From Edaphochlamys debaryana (lineage: Eukaryota; Chlorophyta; Chlorophyceae; Chlamydomonadales), in the NCBI GenBank assembly GCA_016858145.1, contig JAEHOE010000243.1, positions 1 through 64,000 of the forward strand: DNA of 64,000 nt, in the 5' to 3' direction. The notes under the pieces were generated by a model that worked only from the letters and a program-made list of their open reading frames with translations, had not been told where the DNA came from and made no database searches. Position numbers and translations under genes: made by a program. This document shows, piece after piece, positions 23,659 to 31,239 of this stretch (its first letter is position 1; the number at the start of each line of letters is the position of its first letter).

Positions 23659-24019
23659 GTGAGACACGACCGCCGCGAATGGTCAGAATCAGGCCGCGTC
23701 GTAAGGGTCGGCACGTGCTTGCTCCAGTACGGCCGGTCGGGCCATGCTACCTAATCTGTACGTTGCTTAACCTGTACGTCGCTCAACCTGTACGTTGCTT
23801 AACCTGTACGTTGCTCAACCTGTACGATGCCTAACCTGTACGTCGCCTGACCTGTACGTTGCTTAACCCGTACGTTGCCTGACCTGTACGTTGCTTAACC
23901 CGTACGTTGCTTAACCTGTACGTTGCTTAACCTGTACGTTGCTTAACCTGTACGTTGCTTGACCCGTACGTTGCCTGACCTGTACGGCCCGTTGGGGCAT
24001 CCCTCGCTCCCTTCCTCAG
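23659..24019 (+). other. Candidate 361-nt intron between gag and RT
   Basis: The donor CAGAAG|GTGAGA matches the strong algal donor consensus. The acceptor is preceded by a pyrimidine tract, CGCTCCCTTCCTCAG|TTGAG. The interval has stops in the RT frame (for example 23944-23946) and is filled by a 16-bp repeat whose units contain CTTAAC or CTGAC, which resemble branch-point sequences. Removal joins the gag-frame extension to RT in phase. The same donor and acceptor are kept in copy 1. No transcript evidence is available here. Confidence 0.45.
23752..23987 (+). repeat. 16-bp tandem repeat, about 14.7 copies
   Basis: Units of CTGTACGTTGCTTAAC with variants CGTCGCTCAAC, CGATGCCTAAC and CGTTGCCTGAC. 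The 16-bp length is not a multiple of three, so the array is unlikely to be coding. It accounts for most of the gag-RT gap. Confidence 0.95.
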
Positions 24020-26100
24020 TTGAGTGGGTCGACCCTTCGGTTGCGGACCCGCCGCCGCTAGAACGACGATGGTTCAACCACAACGGCGTTAAACTTGACA
24101 CGGCCGCCTGGGCACGACACGGCGTTGACACGCCCACCACCCGCAACGAGATCTGCTGGACGTTTCATACCACACCCGCGGAGCGCCGTGACGCCCCAGT
24201 TTACCCATCCGTACGACAACACCTCAGCGCTCTCGGTGATCATTTCGACGGCCTGCTAGCATCCGGCGTGGTCGAGCCGTACGACCCCGCAGCGCATGGG
24301 TCAGAGTCTGACTTCGCCGCCGTCGTTAACCCCGTCCACGTCGTCGTTCAGCCCAACAAGCTCCGCCCGCTCATCGACCCCTCGGCTTCCGGTGTCAACG
24401 CATGCATGAACCACCTACCGTGCCCTCTTCCCACGCTGGCCGACGTTCTCGACGCCATGCCTGCCGGCTCATACATGGGCAAACGCGACCTGGCCTCGGG
24501 CTTTCACCACTGCGTGCTGCACCCCTCTGCACGCCGCTTCGTCGCCTTCCGTCACCCCGTCACGCGGCAGCTCCTCCGTTGGGTAGCCCTCCCCTTCGGC
24601 GCCAGCCAGTCCCCCGCCATCTTCTGTGAGCTCAGTGACGCCGCACGCCGGATCTTCCAGGCCGAGTGCGACCGCTTGGGCTTGGAGGTGCGGATCTGGT
24701 GTTATGTGGACGACTACGGGATTATCGGCCCGTCACACGCAGCAGTGCAGCGAGCCTTCGACGTGATGGACAGGCTGGGCGCAGAGCTGGGGCTCGAGTG
24801 GAACCGAGCCAAGGACCTGGGCCGGTCAGCCCCGCTGCAACAGATGGAGTTCTTGGGCATGCTGTTGCACTCCACCGCCACGGGGGGGCCGCAGATGCGC
24901 ATCGCGCCCTCCAAGCGTGAGCGGTACGCAGCGGAGGTGGCCTCCGTGCTGTCTGACGCAGCGGCCTCCGCCCCGCATCCGTCAGCGCCGCGGTCATCCC
25001 TAGAGACAGTGGTAGGCCGACTGACTTTCGTCGCACGAGCCTGCCGGTGGGGCTTCACGTTCATGCAAGGCCTATACGACTGTCTCTTCACCACCACCTC
25101 CCCGCCCCCGTCACGGTGTGCCCTCACGGCATCAGCTCTCGACGACCTGGCGTTCTGGATGCGCATCCTAGGCCACGACGGCCAGGACCGGCGGCTCTGG
25201 GATGGCGTGCGACAGAACAAGTCGCCCGCCAAACTAGAAAGGGGGGGTGCAGACGGCACGCTGCAATGCGAAGACTCGCTGACGGGCGAAGTCATTTTCA
25301 CGGATGCCAGCGGCGTGGGGTTCGGAGCCTGGTGGGGGGCGGCGGAAATGCAGGGGCAATGGTCGGCGGAGGAAAGCCGCCTGGCGGTCGCGTGGCGGGA
25401 GCTTAAGGCGGTGGTGCAGGCCCTCAGCACATGGGCAGAGGCCCTTCGTGGGCGGCGAGTGTTGATACGCTGCGATAACACGCAGGCAGTGGCGGTAATA
25501 AATCATGGCGCATCACGGGTGCCAGAAAGCCGGCCTCTCAGCCGGCGGTTAGCCGAGTTAGCTGTGGGTTTCGATTTCGAGGTTTGGGCAGAGCATGTGG
25601 CGGGGGTGGATAATGAGCGCGCCGATCGGCTGAGCCGCAAGTTGGCGGAGCCGGTGTCCAACCTTATGCTGCGGCCCGAGGTGTTTGCTTTCTTGTGCCC
25701 ACGAGCGAGCCCATATCGGCCGCATGTTGACTGCTGCGCAGATGAGAAGGGGTTAAATGTTCAGAAGGGGTGTGACTCTTTCTTTTGTCCGTCGCGTTCT
25801 GTCTTAGGCCAAGAGGCGGCGTTGGCGGGCAAGGCGTTGTGGGCCTTTCCCCCACCGGTGTTGGCGGGTGATGTGCTGGGAGTTATTGTGAGCGCTTTCC
25901 GGCTTTCGGGGGCCACTCGGGCCACAGTTGTTGTTCCCTTCTGGCCCGAGCGGGGTTGGTTTAGGCGCCTGATCCGCAGCCCAGGGTCGCCCTTCCGTGT
26001 GGTTTCGGTCCTGGCCGAAGGAGGGTCCTGGTGCAGGGCACCCTGGGGTGACCTCTCGCCACCGTCCCCGTACGACTTGCTGGTGCTACGCTTGCCGTAA
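23959..26100 (+). CDS. Reverse transcriptase-RNase H polyprotein segment
   Basis: The frame is open from 23947 and ends at the taa at 26098-26100. The given start is a TTG, and the first in-frame ATG would cut into the RT domain, so initiation is probably not here. Fusion to Gag by splicing or recoding is likelier. RT spans about residues 90-370, with motif A KRDLASGFHH (catalytic Asp 177) and the YVDD box at 249-252 (24703-24714). RNase H spans about 445-560, with Asp 449 in TDAS, Glu 481 in RELKA, Asp 506 in CDN and Asp 556 in NERADRL. No protease or DDE integrase is seen, as expected for a DIRS/PAT-type element. It copies the element RNA and removes the template strand. Confidence 0.9.
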   Translation: MTRTLPDLYGPLGHPSLPSSVEWVDPSVADPPPLERRWFNHNGVKLDTAAWARHGVDTPTTRNEICWTFHTTPAERRDAPVYPSVRQHLSALGDHFDGLLASGVVEPYDPAAHGSESDFAAVVNPVHVVVQPNKLRPLIDPSASGVNACMNHLPCPLPTLADVLDAMPAGSYMGKRDLASGFHHCVLHPSARRFVAFRHPVTRQLLRWVALPFGASQSPAIFCELSDAARRIFQAECDRLGLEVRIWCYVDDYGIIGPSHAAVQRAFDVMDRLGAELGLEWNRAKDLGRSAPLQQMEFLGMLLHSTATGGPQMRIAPSKRERYAAEVASVLSDAAASAPHPSAPRSSLETVVGRLTFVARACRWGFTFMQGLYDCLFTTTSPPPSRCALTASALDDLAFWMRILGHDGQDRRLWDGVRQNKSPAKLERGGADGTLQCEDSLTGEVIFTDASGVGFGAWWGAAEMQGQWSAEESRLAVAWRELKAVVQALSTWAEALRGRRVLIRCDNTQAVAVINHGASRVPESRPLSRRLAELAVGFDFEVWAEHVAGVDNERADRLSRKLAEPVSNLMLRPEVFAFLCPRASPYRPHVDCCADEKGLNVQKGCDSFFCPSRSVLGQEAALAGKALWAFPPPVLAGDVLGVIVSAFRLSGATRATVVVPFWPERGWFRRLIRSPGSPFRVVSVLAEGGSWCRAPWGDLSPPSPYDLLVLRLP

Positions 26101-27496
26101 CGTGCCCCGCTCCGCCCCCCACCGGCCGAGCGCAGGCTTCTGCGGCGTGTGCGGCCTACGGACGGGCGTCCTGGACGTGCGGTGCGAGGTCTGCACGGTA
26201 CCGGCGCATCGCCCCTGCCTGGGCCTGGGCGTTGGCGCCTACCCGGGAGGCTGGATGAAGTGCGCACGGTGCATATTGGCCGCCGCCGGCGTGCACACGT
26301 CGGCGGTGGGGGGCCCGGCGGGGGACCTGGCCAGCCTCACGGTCACGCTCCGCAGCGGCGCAGTCAGCGCAGGATCGGCCGCGTCGTACGAGACCCACCG
26401 CCGCCGGTACGTGCGCTGCTGCCACGATCTGGGTCTGCCGCCGGCGGCGGCGTTCCCTCCGGACCGGGATGGCGATCTCAACCCGGAGCTGGTGTGCCTG
26501 TTCATCGCCTGGCAAGTGCGGCGGGGGCTGGCCAACGACACCATCTCGGGGTCCGTCACGGCGCTCGCCGACTGGCAGCGGGGCCGTGGTGCGGCGGAGG
26601 CGGACAGAGTGTCGCGTCACCCGGCCGTCCAGTCTGCCCTCGCCCAGGCCCTGCGGCGACGGGCGCTAGCGCCGCCAGGGGCGGCGCTGTCGCGCAAGGC
26701 GCCCTTTCCGCTGGACCTGCTGGTGGTGCTCCTCGGCTGGCTGCGGCACCAGGCCAACGCAGATCCGGAGCGAAGGCGGGAGCGAGAGCAGGACGCAGCG
26801 TGGCTGACGGCGGGTTTCTTGGGCATGCTGAGGCGGAGCGAGCTAGCAGCGCTGCGGGTTGGCGACGTGACTGCCTCGCCAGGCGGCGGGGTGCGGCTGT
26901 TCATAGCCCGGAGCAAGACAGATCAGACAGCACGAGGAGCGGAGGTATTCCTGGCCGAGCGGACGGCGTCCGGCATCCCCACCGCGCGCATTCTGCTGCG
27001 ACACGTCGAGCGGCGGCGAACAGAGGGCGCGGGCACCGGAGCCCACTTGTTTGGTGCAGCCGGGGCGGCGGCGGCGTGGCACAAAGGCGCCTTCACCCGC
27101 CGGCTCAGGTCGCTGCTGTCGGCGGCGGGTGCCGCCGTACCCGCTCTGGGGCTGGCGCCGGAGCGCTACTCGGCCCACAGCCTACGGCACGGCGGCGCCA
27201 CGGCAGCGGCGGAGGCGGGCGCCACGCTGGGGGAGATTATGGAGCACGGGCGCTGGCGGTCCCTAGCAGTGCGACGCTACGTGCATCTGTCAGCGGCCAC
27301 CCGCATGCGCCTGACCGCCCGGGTCAGACGACAACTGTGCAAGGGGGGTGCCAGCCTGGGCAGAGCGGGCCGGGCTGGTCAGGGCGGCGGGGGAGTGAGG
27401 GAGAGTTTGTGTGCCGGTTCTGGGCGGGGCCCCCGCCGCCCGTGTGTCTTTCCCCCCCTTTGCTGTTGCCCCGGGCGCCGGGGCGGGGGGTTGTAG
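25997..27496 (+). CDS. PHD finger-tyrosine recombinase (element integrase)
   Basis: The frame is open from 25973; the listed start is a GTG and the true N-terminus is unknown. It overlaps the RT frame by about 128 nt in the +1 frame. Residues 49-92 form a C4HC3 PHD finger: C49, C52, C63, C66, H71, C74, C89, C92, with the usual Trp (W86) before the last Cys pair. The recombinase domain follows: R279 in MLRRSELAALR, K307 in ARSKTDQ, H394 and R397 in HSLRH, H417/W420 in EHGRW, and the nucleophile Y428 in RRYVHLS. About 50 C-terminal residues are encoded inside repeat B1 and are Gly/Arg/Pro/Cys-rich. The enzyme should insert the circular cDNA by site-specific crossover. The PHD finger may direct it to modified histone H3 tails, which is inference. 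Confidence 0.9.
   Translation: MWFRSWPKEGPGAGHPGVTSRHRPRTTCWCYACRNVPRSAPHRPSAGFCGVCGLRTGVLDVRCEVCTVPAHRPCLGLGVGAYPGGWMKCARCILAAAGVHTSAVGGPAGDLASLTVTLRSGAVSAGSAASYETHRRRYVRCCHDLGLPPAAAFPPDRDGDLNPELVCLFIAWQVRRGLANDTISGSVTALADWQRGRGAAEADRVSRHPAVQSALAQALRRRALAPPGAALSRKAPFPLDLLVVLLGWLRHQANADPERRREREQDAAWLTAGFLGMLRRSELAALRVGDVTASPGGGVRLFIARSKTDQTARGAEVFLAERTASGIPTARILLRHVERRRTEGAGTGAHLFGAAGAAAAWHKGAFTRRLRSLLSAAGAAVPALGLAPERYSAHSLRHGGATAAAEAGATLGEIMEHGRWRSLAVRRYVHLSAATRMRLTARVRRQLCKGGASLGRAGRAGQGGGGVRESLCAGSGRGPRRPCVFPPLCCCPGRRGGGL
26048..26135 (+). other. Candidate 88-nt intron joining RT to the PHD-recombinase
   Basis: GT at 26048 (CTGGG|GTGACC) and AG at 26135 (GCCGAGCGCAG|GCTTC), with a C-rich tract before the acceptor and a CGTAAC branch-like sequence near 26097. 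Removing it takes out the RT stop codon and joins one base of the RT frame to two bases of the recombinase frame, giving in-phase G-F-C-G-V-C, just before the first PHD cysteine. The donor is only moderate. Confidence 0.35.
26141..26272 (+). other. PHD finger coding segment
   Basis: Spacing is C-x2-C-x10-C-x2-C-x4-H-x2-C-x14-C-x2-C, matching the PHD zinc-finger pattern, including H-x2-C and the Trp three residues before the seventh ligand. A RING finger would usually have a different ligand order and lack that Trp. Confidence 0.8.
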
Positions 27497-27633
27497 CGTG
27501 GCGTTGAGAGTGTGAAAAGGCTTGGCAATTGGCGTTGCGACCGGCTGGGGGTATTCGAGAGCCGGCGAACGTTGGAGCGGTAGCAGTGTAAGGGGAGAGG
27601 GTCGACGAACGAGTCTCCGTACATGCACCAAAA
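27344..27633 (+). repeat. Terminal repeat B1
   Basis: 290 bp from GGGGTGCCAGCC to CCAAAA. Its first 150 bp encode the end of the recombinase frame. It has a single copy of the 88-bp segment that is doubled in B2, a GGCGGGGCCCCCGCC hairpin, and a TGTAA signal. Confidence 0.85.
27587..27591 (+). terminator. TGTAA polyadenylation signal in B1
   Basis: TGTAA is the main poly(A) signal of Chlamydomonas and Volvox. Here it follows the recombinase stop by about 90 nt. Copies occur in every B segment, including B3 at 29247-29251. Confidence 0.45.
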
Positions 27634-27647
27634 GGGACACTACGGAG
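27615..27647 (+). other. Circle-junction-like recombination site (B1|A2)
   Basis: Perfect 7-bp inverted arms CTCCGTA (27615-27621) and TACGGAG (27641-27647) flank 19 bp that include the crossover sequence ACCAAAA|GGGACAC. Inverted arms around a short core are typical tyrosine-recombinase sites. The same arrangement is found at each B-A junction in both copies. Confidence 0.55.
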
Positions 27648-28105
27648 CGCTCTCAGCGCGCCGAGGGGAGGTTTTGGGGCGTGTACGGCAGGGAGGAAGT
27701 GGGGCCTTGAACCCTTGGGAGGTAGATTAGGGGTTTGGGGGGGCGGGGCTGGAAGGGGGCCGGGGAGAAGGCAGGTTGGTGCGCCAAGGGCGGTACGGCA
27801 GGCTCGAACCGGCCCCGGTCGAAGCAGAGTTGAGGCCTGCTGGGGTACTAGTACTGTTCGATAGTTCGTTGTTGTCACGCATGCTGACCTCGGTGGACGC
27901 GTTCTGACGGCTCACGCGTGTTGATTGGGACCGCTGCAGGTGAGCGTAGGCAAGGTCCGGTGGGAGTACTGTTCGATAGTTCGTTGTTGTTACGCATGCT
28001 GACCTCGGTGGACGCGTTCTGACGGCTCACGCGTGTTGATTGGGACCGCTGCAGAACACGCCCGGGCGCCAGAGCTTGCGGCCGCCCTGCGGCGCGCTTC
28101 GCTCG
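27634..28105 (+). repeat. Terminal repeat A2
   Basis: 472 bp. It equals A1 plus a 115-bp internal segment (27940-28054) that is mostly a duplication of the preceding 90 bp and is bounded by CAG|GTGAGC and CTGCAG|AA. A 25-bp spacer with the CCCA repeat (28106-28130) follows before B2. Confidence 0.85.
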
Positions 28106-28130
28106 CCCACCCACCCACCCTGGGCGCCCG

Positions 28131-28507
28131 GGGGTGCCAGCCTGGGCAGAGCGGGCCGGGCTGGTCAGGGCGGCGGGGGAGTGAGGGAGAGTTTGTGTGC
28201 CGGTTCTGGGCGGGGCCCCCGCCGCCCGTGTGGGCAGAGCGGGCCGGGCTGGTCAGGGCGGCGGGGGAGTGAGGGAGAGTTTGTGTGCCGGTTCTGGGCG
28301 GGGCCCCCGCCGCCCGTGTGTCTTTCCCCCCCTTTGCTGTTGCCCCGGGCGCCGGGGCGGGGGGTTGTAGCGTGGCGTTGAGAGTGTGAAAAGGCTTGGC
28401 AATTGGCGTTGCGACCGGCTGGGGGTATTCGAGAGCCGGCGAACGTTGGAGCGGTAGCAGTGTAAGGGGAGAGGGTCGACGAACGAGTCTCCGTACATGC
28501 ACCAAAA
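28131..28507 (+). repeat. Terminal repeat B2, with internal 88-bp duplication
   Basis: 377 bp, which is B1 plus one extra 88-bp unit beginning GGGCAGAGCGGG (28144 and 28232). It ends CCAAAA at the junction with A3. Confidence 0.85.
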
Positions 28508-28979
28508 GGGACACTACGGAGCGCTCTCAGCGCGCCGAGGGGAGGTTTTGGGGCGTGTACGGCAGGGAGGAAGTGGGGCCTTGAACCCTTGGGAGGTAGA
28601 TTAGGGGTTTGGGGGGGCGGGGCTGGAAGGGGGCCGGGGAGAAGGCGGGTTGGTGCGCCAAGGGCGGTACGGCAGGCTCGAACCGGCCCCGGTCGAAGCA
28701 GAGTTGAGTCCTGCTGGGGTACTAGTACTGTTCGATAGTTCGTTGTTGTCACGCATGCTGACCTCGGTGGACGCGTTCTGACGGCTCACGCGTGTTGATT
28801 GGGACCGCTGCAGGTGAGCGTAGGCAAGGTCCGGTGGGAGTACTGTTCGATAGTTCGTTGTTGTTACGCATGCTGACCTCGGTGGACGCGTTCTGACGGC
28901 TCACGCGTGTTGATTGGGACCGCTGCAGAACACGCCCGGGCGCCAGAGCTTGCGGCCGCCCTGCGGCGCGCTTCGCTCG
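28508..28979 (+). repeat. Terminal repeat A3 (extra copy)
   Basis: 472 bp, nearly identical to A2, with the same 115-bp internal segment. It is an extra unit beyond the B1-A2-B2 plan. The C-rich spacer 28980-29004 follows. Confidence 0.85.
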
Positions 28980-29004
28980 CCCACCCACCCACCCTGGGCG
29001 CCCG

Positions 29005-29293
29005 GGGGTGCCAGCCTGGGCAGAGCGGGCCGGGCTGGTCAGGGCGGCGGGGGAGTGAGGGAGAGTTTGTGTGCCGGTTCTGGGCGGGGCCCCCGCCGCC
29101 CGTGTGTCTTTCCCCCCCTTTGCTGTTGCCCCGGGCGCCGGGGCGGGGGGTTGTAGCGTGGCGTTGAGAGTGTGAAAAGGCTTGGCAATTGGCGTTGCGA
29201 CCGGCTGGGGGTATTCGAGAGCCGGCGAACGTTGGAGCGGTAGCAGTGTAAGGGGAGAGGGTCGACGAACGAGTCTCCGTACATGCACCAAAA
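29005..29293 (+). repeat. Right terminal repeat B3
   Basis: 289 bp with a single 88-bp unit, like B1. It ends CACCAAAA, directly followed by satellite TGAAACG at 29294. The final A belongs to the element, since the empty target has C there. Confidence 0.88.
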
Positions 29294-31239
29294 TGAAACG
29301 TAGGAGGCGGCCGGGGCGAGGTCGCGAGACTGGGCGAGTCGCAGAGGCGCAATAGGAAGGGGAAACAAGCGTGTGAGCGACCATCATCATCTATGACCAG
29401 GTGTTGAAAAGCCCGACTGATGTGGAAGGCCCAGGTTGCGCACCGACATCGCGGTCGTGGTGGGCGTGCGGCCGAGCCCTCCCTGGACTCGGCCCCCGCC
29501 CAGGCCAGCAAGACAAGTAAGTGTCCTCGCCATGCACGCGCGCTCCCGAGGCATGGACCTCATACCAGCGACGATCGGTGCACGGCGCCTAACCCCGCAC
29601 GCAAACGGGAAGGGGTGCAAGACAGGGACCCCGAGGCGACGACCCGAACGCACCACCAGGCCGCCAGAAGCCAGACCACCCCTCAAGTCCGCAATGCGCA
29701 ACAGCGCCCCTGCACCCGGCCCGAGGTTCCCCTCTGCCAGGGCAGCAGGAGAACGGCAGCAGGCCGCAGCCGCGCCTACCCCCACCTTGCCCCCGTCGCC
29801 CTGATGACAAACATGCGTGTAGAACAACATCAACGTGTTCCGCAAACTACGCAACCATGGGTACGCCAGGCCAGAGAGCCGCTAACCGCCCAGCATTCCT
29901 CACGCAATGCCACGGCGAAGCCCTTGCAGGCAGCCTCCGCCATCCCAGAGAGCGACACAAGGGGAAGCCCGGCAGCATAGAGGCGTCTAGAGACGCCGTG
30001 CACAGCAGCACACGGCCAGTACAATGCTGCAACGCCACGCCACGGCGACAGAACCCTGCAGACGCGGGCCCTGAGCTCTCGCTCCACTCGAGGCCACAAC
30101 TGAGCGAGCGCACAACCCGGCAGCAACGCAAGACCCCTCCGCTCCAAGATCCCCGTGCTGTACACACCTCCACCGCATGCCGTGGCGCCCCGGACGCCTG
30201 CACAAGCTGCCGTGCACCACGGCGCGGCCAGGCTGCCACCCGCAGTCTTCAGCAACCCCGTGCACGGCCTACCCTCTCCCCCCAGTGGCTGTGCACCACC
30301 AGGCACCAGCTTGTCCGCCCTTGATAGCAGCGGCGCCAAGCACGCCCTCAACGGACCTTGTCGCACAGTCTCGTCAAGGCCAGACGGCCAAGCCGCCTCT
30401 GCTCCTCCAAGCTGCGGGGGGGGGCGCCCGCGCTACGTACCGCTCACGCCGCATACCTGCAGGTAAGGCCCAGCGAACCCTGCAGCTGGGCGCAGGAGGG
30501 CAAACACTTCAGCCCGTGAGCTGGGTGTGCGTCCAGAGCCGGCCGTGGGACCAGAGCACGAGCCCCCTCACGGGCCGCGGCCGCTGCAGCGTGTGGCTCC
30601 GCCACAGGCCACAGCCGCGCGCGTCCGACGAGTACAGCCCGCCGCGGAGCGCCAGACCCCACTCATCAGCAGCTGCGCTTGCTCCTGCCCCTTGTTGTTG
30701 TTGTTGTTACACGGTCAAGGGCATCAGCCGTGAACTCCCATACGGGCCGTGGGCCCTTGACACCGAATCACCTGGACCAAACCCCCAAGCTGCTGAAAGC
30801 TTGCTGCTGCGACGCGTCGCCCAGAAAGCGCAAGGTGCAAGGCCCGGGGGCGGGCTGTGGGGGCTTGCCCCCAACTCATTGATGGCCCTCGTCGGACCCC
30901 CAGAAGCGCGGTCTCTTGCCAGACCTTGTGCAAGCCCTTCACCGCGGGTCACAACACCTTCCGGACTGCTGCTGGCGGCAGCCGCGCGTGGCGCTCCGTG
31001 CTCCCGCGCGAACGTCGATCGACCAAGGCCGCTTGGCACGCGCGAGCACCCTTGTCGAGCAGCAGAGTAGTAGCCAGATGAATCAGCTATTATGTAGAGC
31101 AAGCGACCAGACGTCGCGTGTAAGTCGTTGCGATGGCGCGAAGCCTCCGCTTCTTTATTGCGCCGTCACAGCGAGCGCTTTGCTTGAGGCCTACTACGTT
31201 CTACTTAAAGCCCGATACCCGTAGGTGCATCTACCAAAC
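29294..31239 (+). repeat. Satellite monomer 6
   Basis: 1946 bp, first after the complete element. It has five TTG units, no TGA insertion, and the CTGCTGGCGGC and CTATTATG variants. Confidence 0.9.

Larger units (their letters stand above)
18245..29293 (+). mobile_element. Complete PAT/TOC3/kangaroo-like tyrosine-recombinase retrotransposon (copy 2)
   Basis: An 11,049-bp element with open frames for gag, RT-RNase H and a tyrosine recombinase, all on the plus strand. It carries split direct repeats in the order A1 - ORFs - B1-A2-B2-A3-B3. Split direct repeats and a recombinase in place of a DDE integrase are the hallmarks of the PAT group of DIRS-like elements. There is no target-site duplication. 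Left junction is ACCAAAC|GGGACAC, right junction ACCAAAA|TGAAACG, and internal B-A junctions read ACCAAAA|GGGACAC. This is what a single crossover between an element circle and the satellite sequence ACCAAAC|TGAAACG would give. All catalytic residues I could locate are present, so it may be active. Confidence 0.93.

Noticed and set aside
23752..23987. CRISPR array
   Set aside because: The 16-bp units are contiguous with no spacers, in a eukaryotic retroelement.
26141..26272. RING finger instead of PHD finger
   Set aside because: Ligand order C4-H-C3 with Trp three residues before the seventh ligand and H-x2-C spacing fits PHD better.
27344..29293. Long terminal repeats of an LTR retrotransposon
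   Set aside because: The repeats are split (A at the left, B-A-B at the right), there is no TG...CA or target duplication, and the integrase is a tyrosine recombinase.
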